In this document: positions 42,886 through 51,836 of the stretch, piece after piece
How the letters are laid out: every line of letters starts with the position of its first letter
How positions within the stretch are numbered: the first letter of the stretch is position 1
Origin: Saitoella complicata NRRL Y-17804
Lineage: Eukaryota; Ascomycota; Saitoellomycetes; Saitoellales; Saitoellaceae
NCBI RefSeq assembly: GCF_001661265.1
Contig: NW_017567006.1
Coordinates: forward strand, 124,001-188,000
Length of the DNA stretch: 64,000 nt
Reading direction: 5' to 3'
The notes under the pieces: model-generated
What the model saw: the letters and a program-made list of their open reading frames with translations, nothing else
What the model was told of the DNA's origin: nothing
The model's database searches: none
Position numbers and translations under genes: made by a program

Positions 42886-44115
42886 ATGTTCACTATCCGC
42901 ACACGAGTAAATCTCTCTGCTGCATTTTCTTCGAGGTTTTTCAAGAACAAATCGAATCTTCTTCTCGCCTTTGCGCCTGCGTCGTTAGTCGTCGACTCTC
43001 AATCACCTATTACCACAACCACCATCACCCCAGCTACCTTCAATAGACAATTCAGAATGACTCACTCCAAGGCTGTCATCATCGGTTCCGGTCCCGCCGG
43101 ACACACTGCCGCTATCTACCTCGCCCGTGCTGAGATGAAGCCCGTCATGTACGAAGGTATGCTCGCCAACGGTTTCGCCGCCGGAGGCCAGCTCACCACC
43201 ACCACCGACATCGAGAACTTCCCCGGTTTCCCCAAGGGTATCCTCGGCGCTGAACTCATGGACAACATGCGCGAGCAATCCCTCCACTGCGGTGCCGAGA
43301 TCATCACCGAGACTGTCACCAAGCTCGACCTCTCTAACCGTCCGTTCAAGTTCTGGCTCGAGGGTGAGGAGGAGGGTGAGCCTCACACCGCCGACGCTAT
43401 CGTTATCGCGACTGGTGCGTCCGCGAAGAGGATGAACCTCCCTGGAGAGGAGACTTACTGGCAATCCGGTATCTCCGCTTGTGCCGTCTGCGATGGTGCC
43501 GTCCCCATTTTCCGCAACAAGCCCCTCATCGTCATCGGTGGTGGTGACTCCGCCGCCGAGGAGGCGCTTTACCTCACCAAGTATGGTTCCAAGGTCACCG
43601 TTCTCGTCCGCCGTGACGTTCTCCGTGCTTCCAAGGCCATGGCTACCCGTCTCTTGAACCACCCCAAGGTCGAGGTCATGTTCAACACCTCCCCCCTCGA
43701 ATGCAAGGGTGACGGATCTCTCCTCCAATCCCTCTCCATCAAGGACAACAAGACTGGGGAGACCCGTGACCTCGCGGCCAACGGTCTCTTCTACGCCATC
43801 GGTCACGAGCCCGCTGTTTCCCTCGTCCGTGGTCAGCTCGACCTCGACTCTGAGGGTTACATCGTCACTCGTCCTGGATCGGCTGAGACGTCTGTTAAGG
43901 GTGTTTTCGCTGCTGGTGATGTTCAGGATAAGAAGTACCGTCAGGCTATTACCTCTGCTGGCAGTGGTTGTATGGCTGCTATGGACTGTGAGCGCTTCTT
44001 GGCCGAGGAGGAGGATGAGCACCTTGCCATCCACCCCACCAAGGACGAGAAGTCTGGTCTTGGATACTCTGAGAACCCCCAATTGGCTCCCAACGGTACC
44101 AAGACCGACCTCTAA
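42886..44115 (+). CDS. TRR1: Thioredoxin reductase, with N-terminal extension
   Basis: Low-molecular-weight NADPH-thioredoxin reductase, which keeps thioredoxin reduced. One exon. From the ATG at 42886 it has 409 residues; from the in-frame ATG at 43057 ([20 protein letters not shown]) it has 352, with the redox pair CAVC at Cys142/Cys145 in that numbering, the usual place for the short fungal enzyme. The FAD motif [19 protein letters not shown] motif [15 protein letters not shown] and C-terminal [18 protein letters not shown] are intact. The first 57 residues are rich in Arg, Ser, Thr and Phe with almost no acidic residues ([18 protein letters not shown]), like a mitochondrial presequence, so two starts giving mitochondrial and cytosolic forms are likely. 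The tail after residue 375 is acidic. Confidence 0.94.
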   Translation: MFTIRTRVNLSAAFSSRFFKNKSNLLLAFAPASLVVDSQSPITTTTITPATFNRQFRMTHSKAVIIGSGPAGHTAAIYLARAEMKPVMYEGMLANGFAAGGQLTTTTDIENFPGFPKGILGAELMDNMREQSLHCGAEIITETVTKLDLSNRPFKFWLEGEEEGEPHTADAIVIATGASAKRMNLPGEETYWQSGISACAVCDGAVPIFRNKPLIVIGGGDSAAEEALYLTKYGSKVTVLVRRDVLRASKAMATRLLNHPKVEVMFNTSPLECKGDGSLLQSLSIKDNKTGETRDLAANGLFYAIGHEPAVSLVRGQLDLDSEGYIVTRPGSAETSVKGVFAAGDVQDKKYRQAITSAGSGCMAAMDCERFLAEEEDEHLAIHPTKDEKSGLGYSENPQLAPNGTKTDL

Positions 44116-45148
44116 GTTGTTGTTTGGTTCAGGGGTAGGAAGTGGGCTGTGAGATGTGTTTGATCTATTCGCGGGGTTCATTGCTTAGATTTCTCTTTGG
44201 TGTTTTTGGTTTTCTTGTGTTCGTTTTGCTTTATCATTCATATGCTACTTTAGAAGTAGACAAAATGGGGCCATTGGATGGTTTCCCAGGGAGGCAACGG
44301 CAGACACTGCCGTATACAATAATATGCTATTCCGCTTCATCAATCTTGTGTTCATCTCCTCCGTACTCTCGTGATTTGTCGTGTCTATAGCGAGCTTGTG
44401 CGTCATTGAGACCATATTCGTCCTTTGCCACATTGTATCTAGCCGAGCCCGGGTAGCTCAGTTGGCTAGAGCATCAGACTTTTAAGCAATTAGGAATCTG
44501 AGGGTCGTGAGTTCGAGCCTCACTTCGGGCGTTTTGTGTCTAGTTCGGGCGGAACACTCAGCCTGCGGCGAGACATCTTTTAAAACCTCCCAGGTTCATC
44601 ATGCTCTCCGAAGACGTTTTGAAAGGGTTATTAGTATTGGTGGTCGATGTAACGTTTTGCAGCTGGTCGTCAATGGTGTGTGTACATGTGACGACGTCGA
44701 CCGCCATGACCGTTGATATTGCGGCGCGAAAACGACCCTTCAATTCTACGCCCATTGGAATGAGAAGAACAATGCCCATTTACTGTGACTTCATTTGGGG
44801 AAGAAGGAGGTCGCGACTGTCAGCTGCTGAGTTAGATTTTCAACAACCGTTTGCAAGAGTTAGGTTATTCATGGTCAGCCGGAGTTGATACATTTTACAC
44901 TCGACTAATTGGGCAGTTGCAAACGCATATATATCATAAATACAGGCGGTTATACTTCATCTTCACAATCATAGACCTCTTGCAATTCATATTCAACAGG
45001 TAAACGCTGGACTTCCCACGCCCTTCATTAAGTCGTGGCGAGTGCTGCGGTTCTGCGCACGGTCCTGAGGCGCACCATTTTTTGGGATACCGATTGCCGT
45101 TCGTAGACGTGCATACCGAGGAAGGAAGCGCTCAAATCTTCCTCGACA
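44116..45148. other. Intergenic: TRR1 3' flank, tRNA, UTP12 promoter
   Basis: 1.0 kb that contains the tRNA-Lys gene below. A TATA-like GCATATATATCA lies at 44925-44936, about 215 bp before the UTP12 start. Short open frames look random. Confidence 0.4.
44447..44531 (+). tRNA. tRNA-Lys(UUU) with 11-nt intron
   Basis: Mature sequence is identical to the copy at 28562, including acceptor, anticodon TTT and T arm. The intron (AGCAATTAGGA, 11 nt) shares only its first four bases, AGCA, and differs after that. A T-rich stretch follows. Confidence 0.95.
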
Positions 45149-47977
45149 ATGGTAAAGTCTTATGCAAAATACGAGCCAGGACTTGTCGGCGTCCTCGGCC
45201 TCGTCGCCAGTGCAGGAGCAAACGTGATCTACGCCAACGACACCGGTCGAATTGGAGCAGGCTATGCAGTGGCGCCGGCACTCGAGGAGGTCATTGTGTG
45301 GGATGTGAAGAAGGGGGAGCAGAGGAGTAGATTAAGGGATCTGGATTGTACGGCGGAGGTTACGGTCATTGCGCGGAGTTTGGCGAATGGTGATATGTAC
45401 GCTGTGGGATATTCGGATGGATCGATCAGGATCTGGGAGTTGTCGTCGTCGAATCTTGTGGTTACTTTCAATGGTCACAGATCATCTGTTTCGGCACTCT
45501 GTTTCGACGTCAGCGGTACCCGACTCGCCTCCGGATCGAAGGATACCGACATCATCGTCTGGGACGTCGTCGCCGAAGTCGGTATCTCCCGTCTTCGTGG
45601 CCACAAAGACCAAATCACCTCTATTCGTTTCCTTCGCACCCCCCTCGCCGGAGAAAACGTCGGTTTTACCGATCCAACGACCGATGCCGGATGGCTTCTC
45701 ACATCCTCAAAAGACACCTTCCTCAAGCTCTGGGACCTGTCAACCAAGCACTGCGTCGAAACCCACGTCGCCCACCGCGGCGAAGTCTGGGCCATGAACA
45801 TCTCCGACGACGAAAAAACCTGCGTCACGTCTGGACCCGATGCAGAAATCAAGTTCTGGGATATCAATACGAGCGCACTCGCAATCACCAGCGACAACGC
45901 CGAAGAAGTAAAACGCATCACGCAGCGAGGAATTTTGATGAGGCAGAGCAAGGAGAGACCTATATCACTATCATTCCACCCACGAGGAGAGTTCTTGGCT
46001 TGTCAGGGTGCGGACAGGGGAATTGAGATTTGGCGTTTAAGGAGCGAGGAGGAGATCAAGAAGAAGCTTACCCGTAAGCGTAAGCGGAGAAAGGAAAAGG
46101 CTGTGGAGGCTGGGGAGGAGTATAATGAGGAGGAGGTCCAGGTCGATCTGGATGATGAGATTGCGCAGTATGTTACTGTACGGACACCTGTGAAGGCTCG
46201 GTCGTTCGATTGGGGAATGCATGCGGAAGACCCGAAGAAGGCTGGGTCAATACAGTTCTTGACATCGTTGACGAATAACGTGTTGGAGCTGTATACCGTT
46301 GCCGTACAGAAATCGGCGAAGAAATCTGCTGGACCGCCAGAGTATGAGCGTCTTCACTCTATCGAACTACAGGGTCACCGCTCGGATATCCGTGCTTTGG
46401 CAATGAGCTCAGATGACGAGATGTCAGCCTCTGCATCCAACGGCTCGCTCAAGATCTGGAACATCAAGACCGGCGCATGCATCCGTACCTTCGAATGCGG
46501 CTACGCCCTCTGCGTCTCCTTCCTCCCCGGCGACAAAGCCGTCGTCATCGGTACGAAAACCGGCGAACTCGAGCTCTTTGACGTCCCATCTTCCGCACTC
46601 ATCGAGTCTGAGAAGGCACACGATGGTCCGGTGTGGTCACTTCAGGTTCACCCCGACGGGAAAAGCTTAATCACGGGGTCTGCGGACAAGCAGGTTAAGT
46701 TTTGGGATATTGGGGTTGAGCAGGAGATTGTTCCGGGAACGAAGAGGATGATTTCGAAGTTGAAGTTGACGCATACGAGGACGTTGAAGCTTGCTGACGA
46801 CGTTCTTTGCGTGCGTATCTCTCCTGATGCTAAGCTTATTGCGGTTTCGTTGTTGGATGCTACCGTCAAGGTCTTCTTCGTCGATACGCTCAAGTTCTAC
46901 TTGTCTCTTTACGGACACAAGTTGCCTGTTCTCTCGATGGATATTGCATCCGACAGCAAGCTCCTCGTCACCTGTTCCGCAGACAAGAACGTAAAGCTCT
47001 GGGGTCTCGACTTCGGTGATTGTCACAAATCCATCTTTGCGCACCAGGACAGTATCATGCAAGTCGTCTTCGAGAAAGAGGGACACAATTTCTTTACCTG
47101 TTCGAAGGACAAGTTGGTCAAGTACTGGGACGGTGATAAGTTTGAGAACATCATGAAGTTGGAGGGACACCATGGTGAGATTTGGGCTTTGGCCGTTTCG
47201 TCGAGGGGAGACTTTATCGTGTCTGGATCTCATGACCGTTCGATTCGTGTGTGGGAGCAGACTGATGACCAAGTCTTCTTGGAGGAACAGCGTGAGAAGG
47301 AGATGGAGGAGTTGTACGAGCAAACCCTCGTCGCTTCCTTGGATCAGGAGGGACAGAACCCCGAGGATGCGGATGCGGAGGCCATCAGTGCTGGTAAGCA
47401 GACAATGGAGACCTTGATGGCTGGTGAGAGAATCATGGAGGCGTTGGATTTGGGTATGGAGGATATCCCTATCGTCAAAGCATGGGAGAAGGCTAAGGCC
47501 GCGAACCCCAACCTCGCCCCACCGCCACGAAACGCAATCTTCGTTGCTCTGGGCAATATCACCGCTGAGCGATACGTCTTGGACGTCGTTCAGAAGGTCA
47601 AGCCAGCACATCTCCAGGATGCATTGTTGGTGCTTCCTTTCGACAAGGTCATCGCGTTGTTGACCTTCATCGACATCTGGGCAGCCCGCGAGTGGAACAT
47701 CCCCCTCATCTGCCGCATCCTCTTCTTCCTCCTCAAAACCCACCAATCTCAGATCGTCGCAAACCGTATCAACCGCCCCATGCTCGACTCCGTTCGTTCT
47801 CATCTCAGAAAAGCATTGCAGAAGCAAAAAGACGTTATGGGATACAATTTGGCTGCGTTGAGGTATATCAAGAGGGAGTGGGAGAGTTATAATACGAAGG
47901 ACTTTTTGGATGAGGAGAAGATGGTTGAGGAGCAAAATAAGCAGACGAAGAAGCGTGTGTTCTCAACGGTGGCATAG
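45149..47977 (+). CDS. UTP12: UTP12/DIP2, U3 snoRNP WD40 protein
   Basis: Utp12 (Dip2) is a WD40 subunit of the UtpB module in the small-subunit processome, needed for early 18S rRNA cleavages. One exon, 942 residues (yeast 943). It begins MVKSYAKYEPGLVGVLGLVA, has about 12 WD repeats in two propellers (for example GHRSSVSALCFDVSGTRLAS, GHKDQITSIRF, GHKLPVLSMDIASDSKLLVT, GHHGEIWALAVSSRGDFIVS), a Lys-rich insertion near residue 310 (RKRKRRKEKAVEAGEE), and the C-terminal Utp12 domain from about 760 with LLVLPFDKVIALLTFIDIWA and QIVANRINRPMLDSVRSHL. NOP14, another SSU-processome factor, lies 9 kb away. Identification is very strong. Confidence 0.96.
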   Translation: MVKSYAKYEPGLVGVLGLVASAGANVIYANDTGRIGAGYAVAPALEEVIVWDVKKGEQRSRLRDLDCTAEVTVIARSLANGDMYAVGYSDGSIRIWELSSSNLVVTFNGHRSSVSALCFDVSGTRLASGSKDTDIIVWDVVAEVGISRLRGHKDQITSIRFLRTPLAGENVGFTDPTTDAGWLLTSSKDTFLKLWDLSTKHCVETHVAHRGEVWAMNISDDEKTCVTSGPDAEIKFWDINTSALAITSDNAEEVKRITQRGILMRQSKERPISLSFHPRGEFLACQGADRGIEIWRLRSEEEIKKKLTRKRKRRKEKAVEAGEEYNEEEVQVDLDDEIAQYVTVRTPVKARSFDWGMHAEDPKKAGSIQFLTSLTNNVLELYTVAVQKSAKKSAGPPEYERLHSIELQGHRSDIRALAMSSDDEMSASASNGSLKIWNIKTGACIRTFECGYALCVSFLPGDKAVVIGTKTGELELFDVPSSALIESEKAHDGPVWSLQVHPDGKSLITGSADKQVKFWDIGVEQEIVPGTKRMISKLKLTHTRTLKLADDVLCVRISPDAKLIAVSLLDATVKVFFVDTLKFYLSLYGHKLPVLSMDIASDSKLLVTCSADKNVKLWGLDFGDCHKSIFAHQDSIMQVVFEKEGHNFFTCSKDKLVKYWDGDKFENIMKLEGHHGEIWALAVSSRGDFIVSGSHDRSIRVWEQTDDQVFLEEQREKEMEELYEQTLVASLDQEGQNPEDADAEAISAGKQTMETLMAGERIMEALDLGMEDIPIVKAWEKAKAANPNLAPPPRNAIFVALGNITAERYVLDVVQKVKPAHLQDALLVLPFDKVIALLTFIDIWAAREWNIPLICRILFFLLKTHQSQIVANRINRPMLDSVRSHLRKALQKQKDVMGYNLAALRYIKREWESYNTKDFLDEEKMVEEQNKQTKKRVFSTVA

Positions 47978-48123
47978 ATTTGAGGGGATTGTTACAAGAG
48001 AGAGAATTGGTATCTGCATTTTCGTTCGTGTTTTTGGAGCATCTTAGTTATAGTCTTTTTGTGAAATGCATCCGGGGTATCTATCCATGACTCCCAACCT
48101 TATTATTATCACCCTCTTCAACC

Positions 48124-48622
48124 TCAATCGTATACTGTAATGCAATTGTCAGAGACTGTCAGTGTCAGAATGCGTTTCAATTGGCACTACCTGAAAGCAA
48201 CGCATACGCCAGCGTCCAACACAAGATAAAACTCGGCAGCGGTCCGAATAGATCATTCGTGAATATATCCATCTTGTTTTTGTAGTATCTTGCTGGTGTT
48301 CCGCGGGCTAGGGTGATGTACATGAGTCCGCTGACGAGGGTGGTGCAGATGGCGTAGAAGAGGAAACCGTAGAGGGATGTTAGGCCGAGGATTCCTGCGC
48401 CTGTAGGTAAAGTCAGATATGATGGGGGATGGAGGAGACGGGGAGAGGAGACAGACATGCGCCGAAAACGGATGACGTCAAGTTCCGGACGTAGGAGAGT
48501 GTCTGTTCGCCTGTCAGCGTCGAATACTCAGTGCCGACGACCGAACATACCGCTGCGTTGTGTTGGACATTCTCGAGGACTGCTGGCTCGATGTGGAGCT
48601 GTCGTTCTGTTGGTGATGCCAT
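48124..48622 (-). CDS. EMC6: EMC6, ER membrane complex subunit 6
   Basis: Emc6 is a core subunit of the ER membrane protein complex, a transmembrane-helix insertase. Exons 48551-48622, 48457-48502, 48191-48400 and 48124-48134 join in phase to 112 residues (108-110 is usual). The protein has ENVQHNAATLSYVRNLTSSV, AGILGLTSLYGFLFYAICTT, then LPSFILCWTLAYALLSVYD at the end; the last two match the family pattern 'AGILGLT.LYGFIFY' and '..W T..Y..V.VY'. The last coding exon is only 11 nt (VYD and stop). If the final intron is kept, the end becomes GSAN instead. A GTCTGT donor is used for intron 2. Confidence 0.9.
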
Positions 48623-48854
48623 TGTGGACTGCGGACAGATCACTGGAGTGGTGCAAGCTGGTGCCTGGCGGCGATATATACAGTAAGGGCTTATCGGGGG
48701 CACGCGAAGAAAATATGGAGGTTATGAGGGTTACTGGGTTGGTAAGGCCTGGAAAAGGGAAAGAAACCTCTGGAGAGTGTGCGTATTCGATATCAGCTCC
48801 TGTAGCCAGCATTCCAGCCCTCTCGTAAGTGATAGGCAGTCTCTGTTCGAGCTC

Positions 48855-49522
48855 TTAATGACACGCCATTCCCCGTTGACTCGAGATACCCGTGTCTTGT
48901 TGAAAGATATAGAAACCGAGGAAAGCTCCCAAAGTCACGGCAAGAATGAAGTATGCGTTGTACGTCTGACATATGCGTTAGCAACCGTAGTGAGTGGAGG
49001 GACGTTGACTCGTACCATGAAGACGAGCATAAGGAAAAAGCTCACGGAAACCTGCATAGCATAGAGCAACGCACGGATCATGTGTCGTTGCGAGTTGACC
49101 CTGTGGGAGAATTCGTTAGTCACGGCCAACGCCCTGCATCGATGAACTCACCTTCCGCCCTTCCTCCATGCCACACCACCAAACACACTCTCCTCCTCCT
49201 CGACCCCAACACTGCCCTCATGTCCCACACTCCCACTCGCCGGCTTCGGAACACTATCCCTCCTCTTTCTCCCATCCCCCTCACCCACCAATTTTGCACA
49301 ATAAGCATCATAACTCCTCGCAACCCTCCTCAACCACTCATAACTCATTCCCATAAACACCACAGCCACAAACGAAAGAACGAGAGACGTGTTGTCGGTG
49401 ATTCGCCAGGATGGAAAAACGATACAGAGGTTTGTCGTGTCCCAGTTAAAGAGCATGTTGGTTATGCATTGCGAGCCGGAGCCGTGGTCCATGCCACCAT
49501 GGTCCATTCCTCCGTGGTCCAT
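48855..49522 (-). CDS. Ctr-type high-affinity copper transporter
   Basis: Ctr proteins are trimeric Cu(I) channels in the plasma or vacuolar membrane. Exons 49152-49522, 49016-49100 and 48855-48965 encode 188 residues. The N-terminus is a repeated metal motif, MDHGG MDHGG MDHGS, followed by CITNMLFNWDTTNLCIVFPS, the first helix (SLVLSFVAVVFMGMSYEW), a long polar loop, the second helix with the copper-selecting MxxxM (MLVFM at exon 2's end) and the third with GxxxG (GAFLG). These are the diagnostic features of the family, and the extracellular and pore Met residues are intact. The loop is Ser/Lys/Glu-rich. Three in-frame ATGs each begin a repeat. Confidence 0.93.
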
Positions 49523-50087
49523 TGTGTGATGTTCAAGGTCTGTTGGGCAGGAGGATAACTTTTGAATGAAGCGCTTGAGGTGCGAGAGAGCGGGTTGTTC
49601 GGTACACGTGTAATGACGACTCTCGGTGACTTCGGGTCGGGGTCTTAATCAGGGGTACTGCTTGACAATCTGCACGGTCAAGTAAAACTTCCGAGAGCTG
49701 TTCTTGCCAATGGGAGTTACATTGGATCACATTCGCCCATTCAAGATTGTCTTCCTTCCATGTCTTGAGTTTCTGGGGGAGCTTTGTTGAGGACTTTGCG
49801 GTGGGTAGGCGTGCGAAAATGCGCGACCGAGGAGATGCGCGTGCCTCTACAGCAGGATCGAACAAAGCCTTGGGGGAAGGTGAAGTACGGTACCAATTGC
49901 AATCTGGGAATGTTGATGGCGAAGTGATAGCAAAGACAGATTTTCCATTCTTAGCATGCGATGTGAAAGCAAGGCTATACTGGTAGAAATATACGATATC
50001 ACAAAAACAAACCAAGCAAACCACAAGGATATCCAAAAACACAGAACCAATACCTTACTCTCCCAAAGAATCTGGCATAGTACGACC
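49523..50087. promoter_or_regulatory. Intergenic: CTR promoter and aquaglyceroporin 3' flank
   Basis: 565 bp. No supported gene; a 169-codon open frame on the minus strand here lacks protein-like content. I did not see a clear copper-response element. Confidence 0.35.
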
Positions 50088-51146
50088 TTATGCGTACTTG
50101 CCATTATCAACCCTAACATCCTCCAAATGCGAAATATTCGCCGTCTGATTCGTCTGCTGCCTCTTCAACTCAGCGGTCTCAATCCTCCTCAACTCCTCAT
50201 CGGGATGACTCATATGCCCAGTCTTGATGATGTTCATGTGGTCCTTGAACACAAACTCGTAGATTCCACAGCCGAACAACGTAGCCGGGATTGGGACGAG
50301 GATGGAGATGGCGGAGTAATGCGGGAAAGTTCCACTCCCAAAGAAGATCGCGGTAACGATACGGGCGCCAAGGTCACGAGCTGGGTTCGTGGAGATGGTG
50401 TCGAGAGCGAAACCCCAAACGATGACGGAGTAGACGAGACCAATGCAGAAGGGAGCGGTGGTTGGTGCGATGAAGGGGTTTGCCGGGTCGAGGACTGCCC
50501 AGACCAAGAGTGCGATGTAAGAATCGCAGAAGAACTCGTTGAGGAAGACGTAGCCCAAGTTAGTCTGCGTAGCACCCGGGTACGCACAGAACCAAGAGTT
50601 AGGACCAGTGGGACCAACGACAGGCGCACCAGCAGCTTCAAGCGCCTCGACAACACCGCGGATTTGCTGGTGGTACTGCGCATAACAAGTCATCGCCGCC
50701 ATAAAGCACCCGAAAATTTGAGCAAGGATATAGTAGGGCACCTTCCTCCAGGGAAACCCTTGATAACACGCAAACGTCAACGTAAAGGCCGGATTCAAAT
50801 GCCCACCACTCGTCCCTCCCGACACAATAATACCAAACGCAATCGCCAACCCAAATCCAATACCAATCGTCAGGATATTTCCCAATGCTCCGCCTCCCTT
50901 TTCGAGGAGATCGAGGTTGAAGCAGATTGCGGCGGAGATACCACCGTAGACGTAGAAGTAGCAGCCAGTGGCTTCGGCGAACATTTCGCGGGCCCAGCGG
51001 GGCCTCCTCCTCTCGTAGGCAAGGCGGCCGTGGGACACGGCGGGAGGGAGGACGACGTCGACATGGGGGGCATCGGCGAGGACGTCGGTGGCACCGAGTT
51101 CGACTTGGCCGGTGTTGACACGGTGGAGATCGTGGTCGTTGGACAT
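50088..51146 (-). CDS. Aquaglyceroporin (Fps/GlpF-like MIP channel)
   Basis: MIP-family channel for glycerol, water or small solutes in the plasma membrane. One exon, 352 residues, six membrane helices and two NPA half-helices: HLNPAF (N118-A120) and STNPARDLGAR (N254-A256). Asp258 after the second NPA-Arg marks the glycerol-conducting group rather than strict aquaporins. Helix 1 reads GCYFYVYGGISAAICFNLDL. The N-terminal 50 residues and the C-terminal tail are hydrophilic; the tail has GHMSHPDEELRRIE and is rich in Gln. It lacks the very long N-terminal regulatory region of yeast Fps1. Long open frames on the plus strand opposite it are shadows of codon bias. Upstream is a roughly 690-bp gap. 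Confidence 0.94.
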   Translation of the reverse strand: MSNDHDLHRVNTGQVELGATDVLADAPHVDVVLPPAVSHGRLAYERRRPRWAREMFAEATGCYFYVYGGISAAICFNLDLLEKGGGALGNILTIGIGFGLAIAFGIIVSGGTSGGHLNPAFTLTFACYQGFPWRKVPYYILAQIFGCFMAAMTCYAQYHQQIRGVVEALEAAGAPVVGPTGPNSWFCAYPGATQTNLGYVFLNEFFCDSYIALLVWAVLDPANPFIAPTTAPFCIGLVYSVIVWGFALDTISTNPARDLGARIVTAIFFGSGTFPHYSAISILVPIPATLFGCGIYEFVFKDHMNIIKTGHMSHPDEELRRIETAELKRQQTNQTANISHLEDVRVDNGKYA

Positions 51147-51836
51147 TGTGAGTTGTTACTTATGTGCTTGAGCTTGTGTGATGGTGTGAGCTGTAGCTGA
51201 AGGACGAGAAGTCGATGGAGGACAGGATGAGAAGCGAGAGCTCTACCCTTTATAAAGACCACTCTTCATCACAGGAGAGCAACAAGAGCCAAGAACTGCG
51301 GAGTACATTAGCAAATGGTGGGGAACAAGCCTATCGGATATGAGATGCTGCCCCACCATTGACCATGACTTTTCGCCTCTTCGGTATCGCCCTTTCTGGA
51401 AGGATCACCGGCAAAACGTGATTGAGCTTATTTTTGGCAAGAGCATGCGACGGATGAGAGTTTGGGGCCGAGCCGGGGCTGCAGCAGCTGGGTGATATCG
51501 AAGTGTATGGGCGTGAAACAATTGCGTGCATTGGTGCAGCGGGCTGCTGAGGTAATCGAGCACCGAGCCGCGTGATTCGTACGCCCGAGGAATGTGGGGT
51601 ATACCAAGCGATCGGCTAGAAGCACGGCTATGTTTCCCTTCACGTACAATCGGAGCACCTCTGGTTAATTGCCGTGCGGGGTAACCGTGGATGGGGGACC
51701 GCGGCTAAAACTGCCGATGCGGGACATCTCGTGGGAAAGTCCAAGACGTGTAATACATTGATCATAATTGAAATACCATTACTTCATCTCCGTCCCCTCA
51801 CTCAATCTTCGACAATATCCGCCGAGCATCAGGAAC
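51147..51836. other. Intergenic: aquaglyceroporin promoter and CAF120-like 3' flank
   Basis: 690 bp with no supported gene. Confidence 0.4.

Noticed and set aside
43003-44181. Long open frame antisense to thioredoxin reductase
   Set aside because: It mirrors the sense codon bias (few TTA, CTA, TCA codons) and has no family-like content.
48124-48134. EMC6 ending GSAN from the unspliced frame
   Set aside because: Splicing to VYD matches the family end better; kept only as a possible retained form.
49956-51200. 414-codon open frame antisense to the aquaglyceroporin
   Set aside because: Content is random-looking; the sense strand encodes an unmistakable MIP channel.
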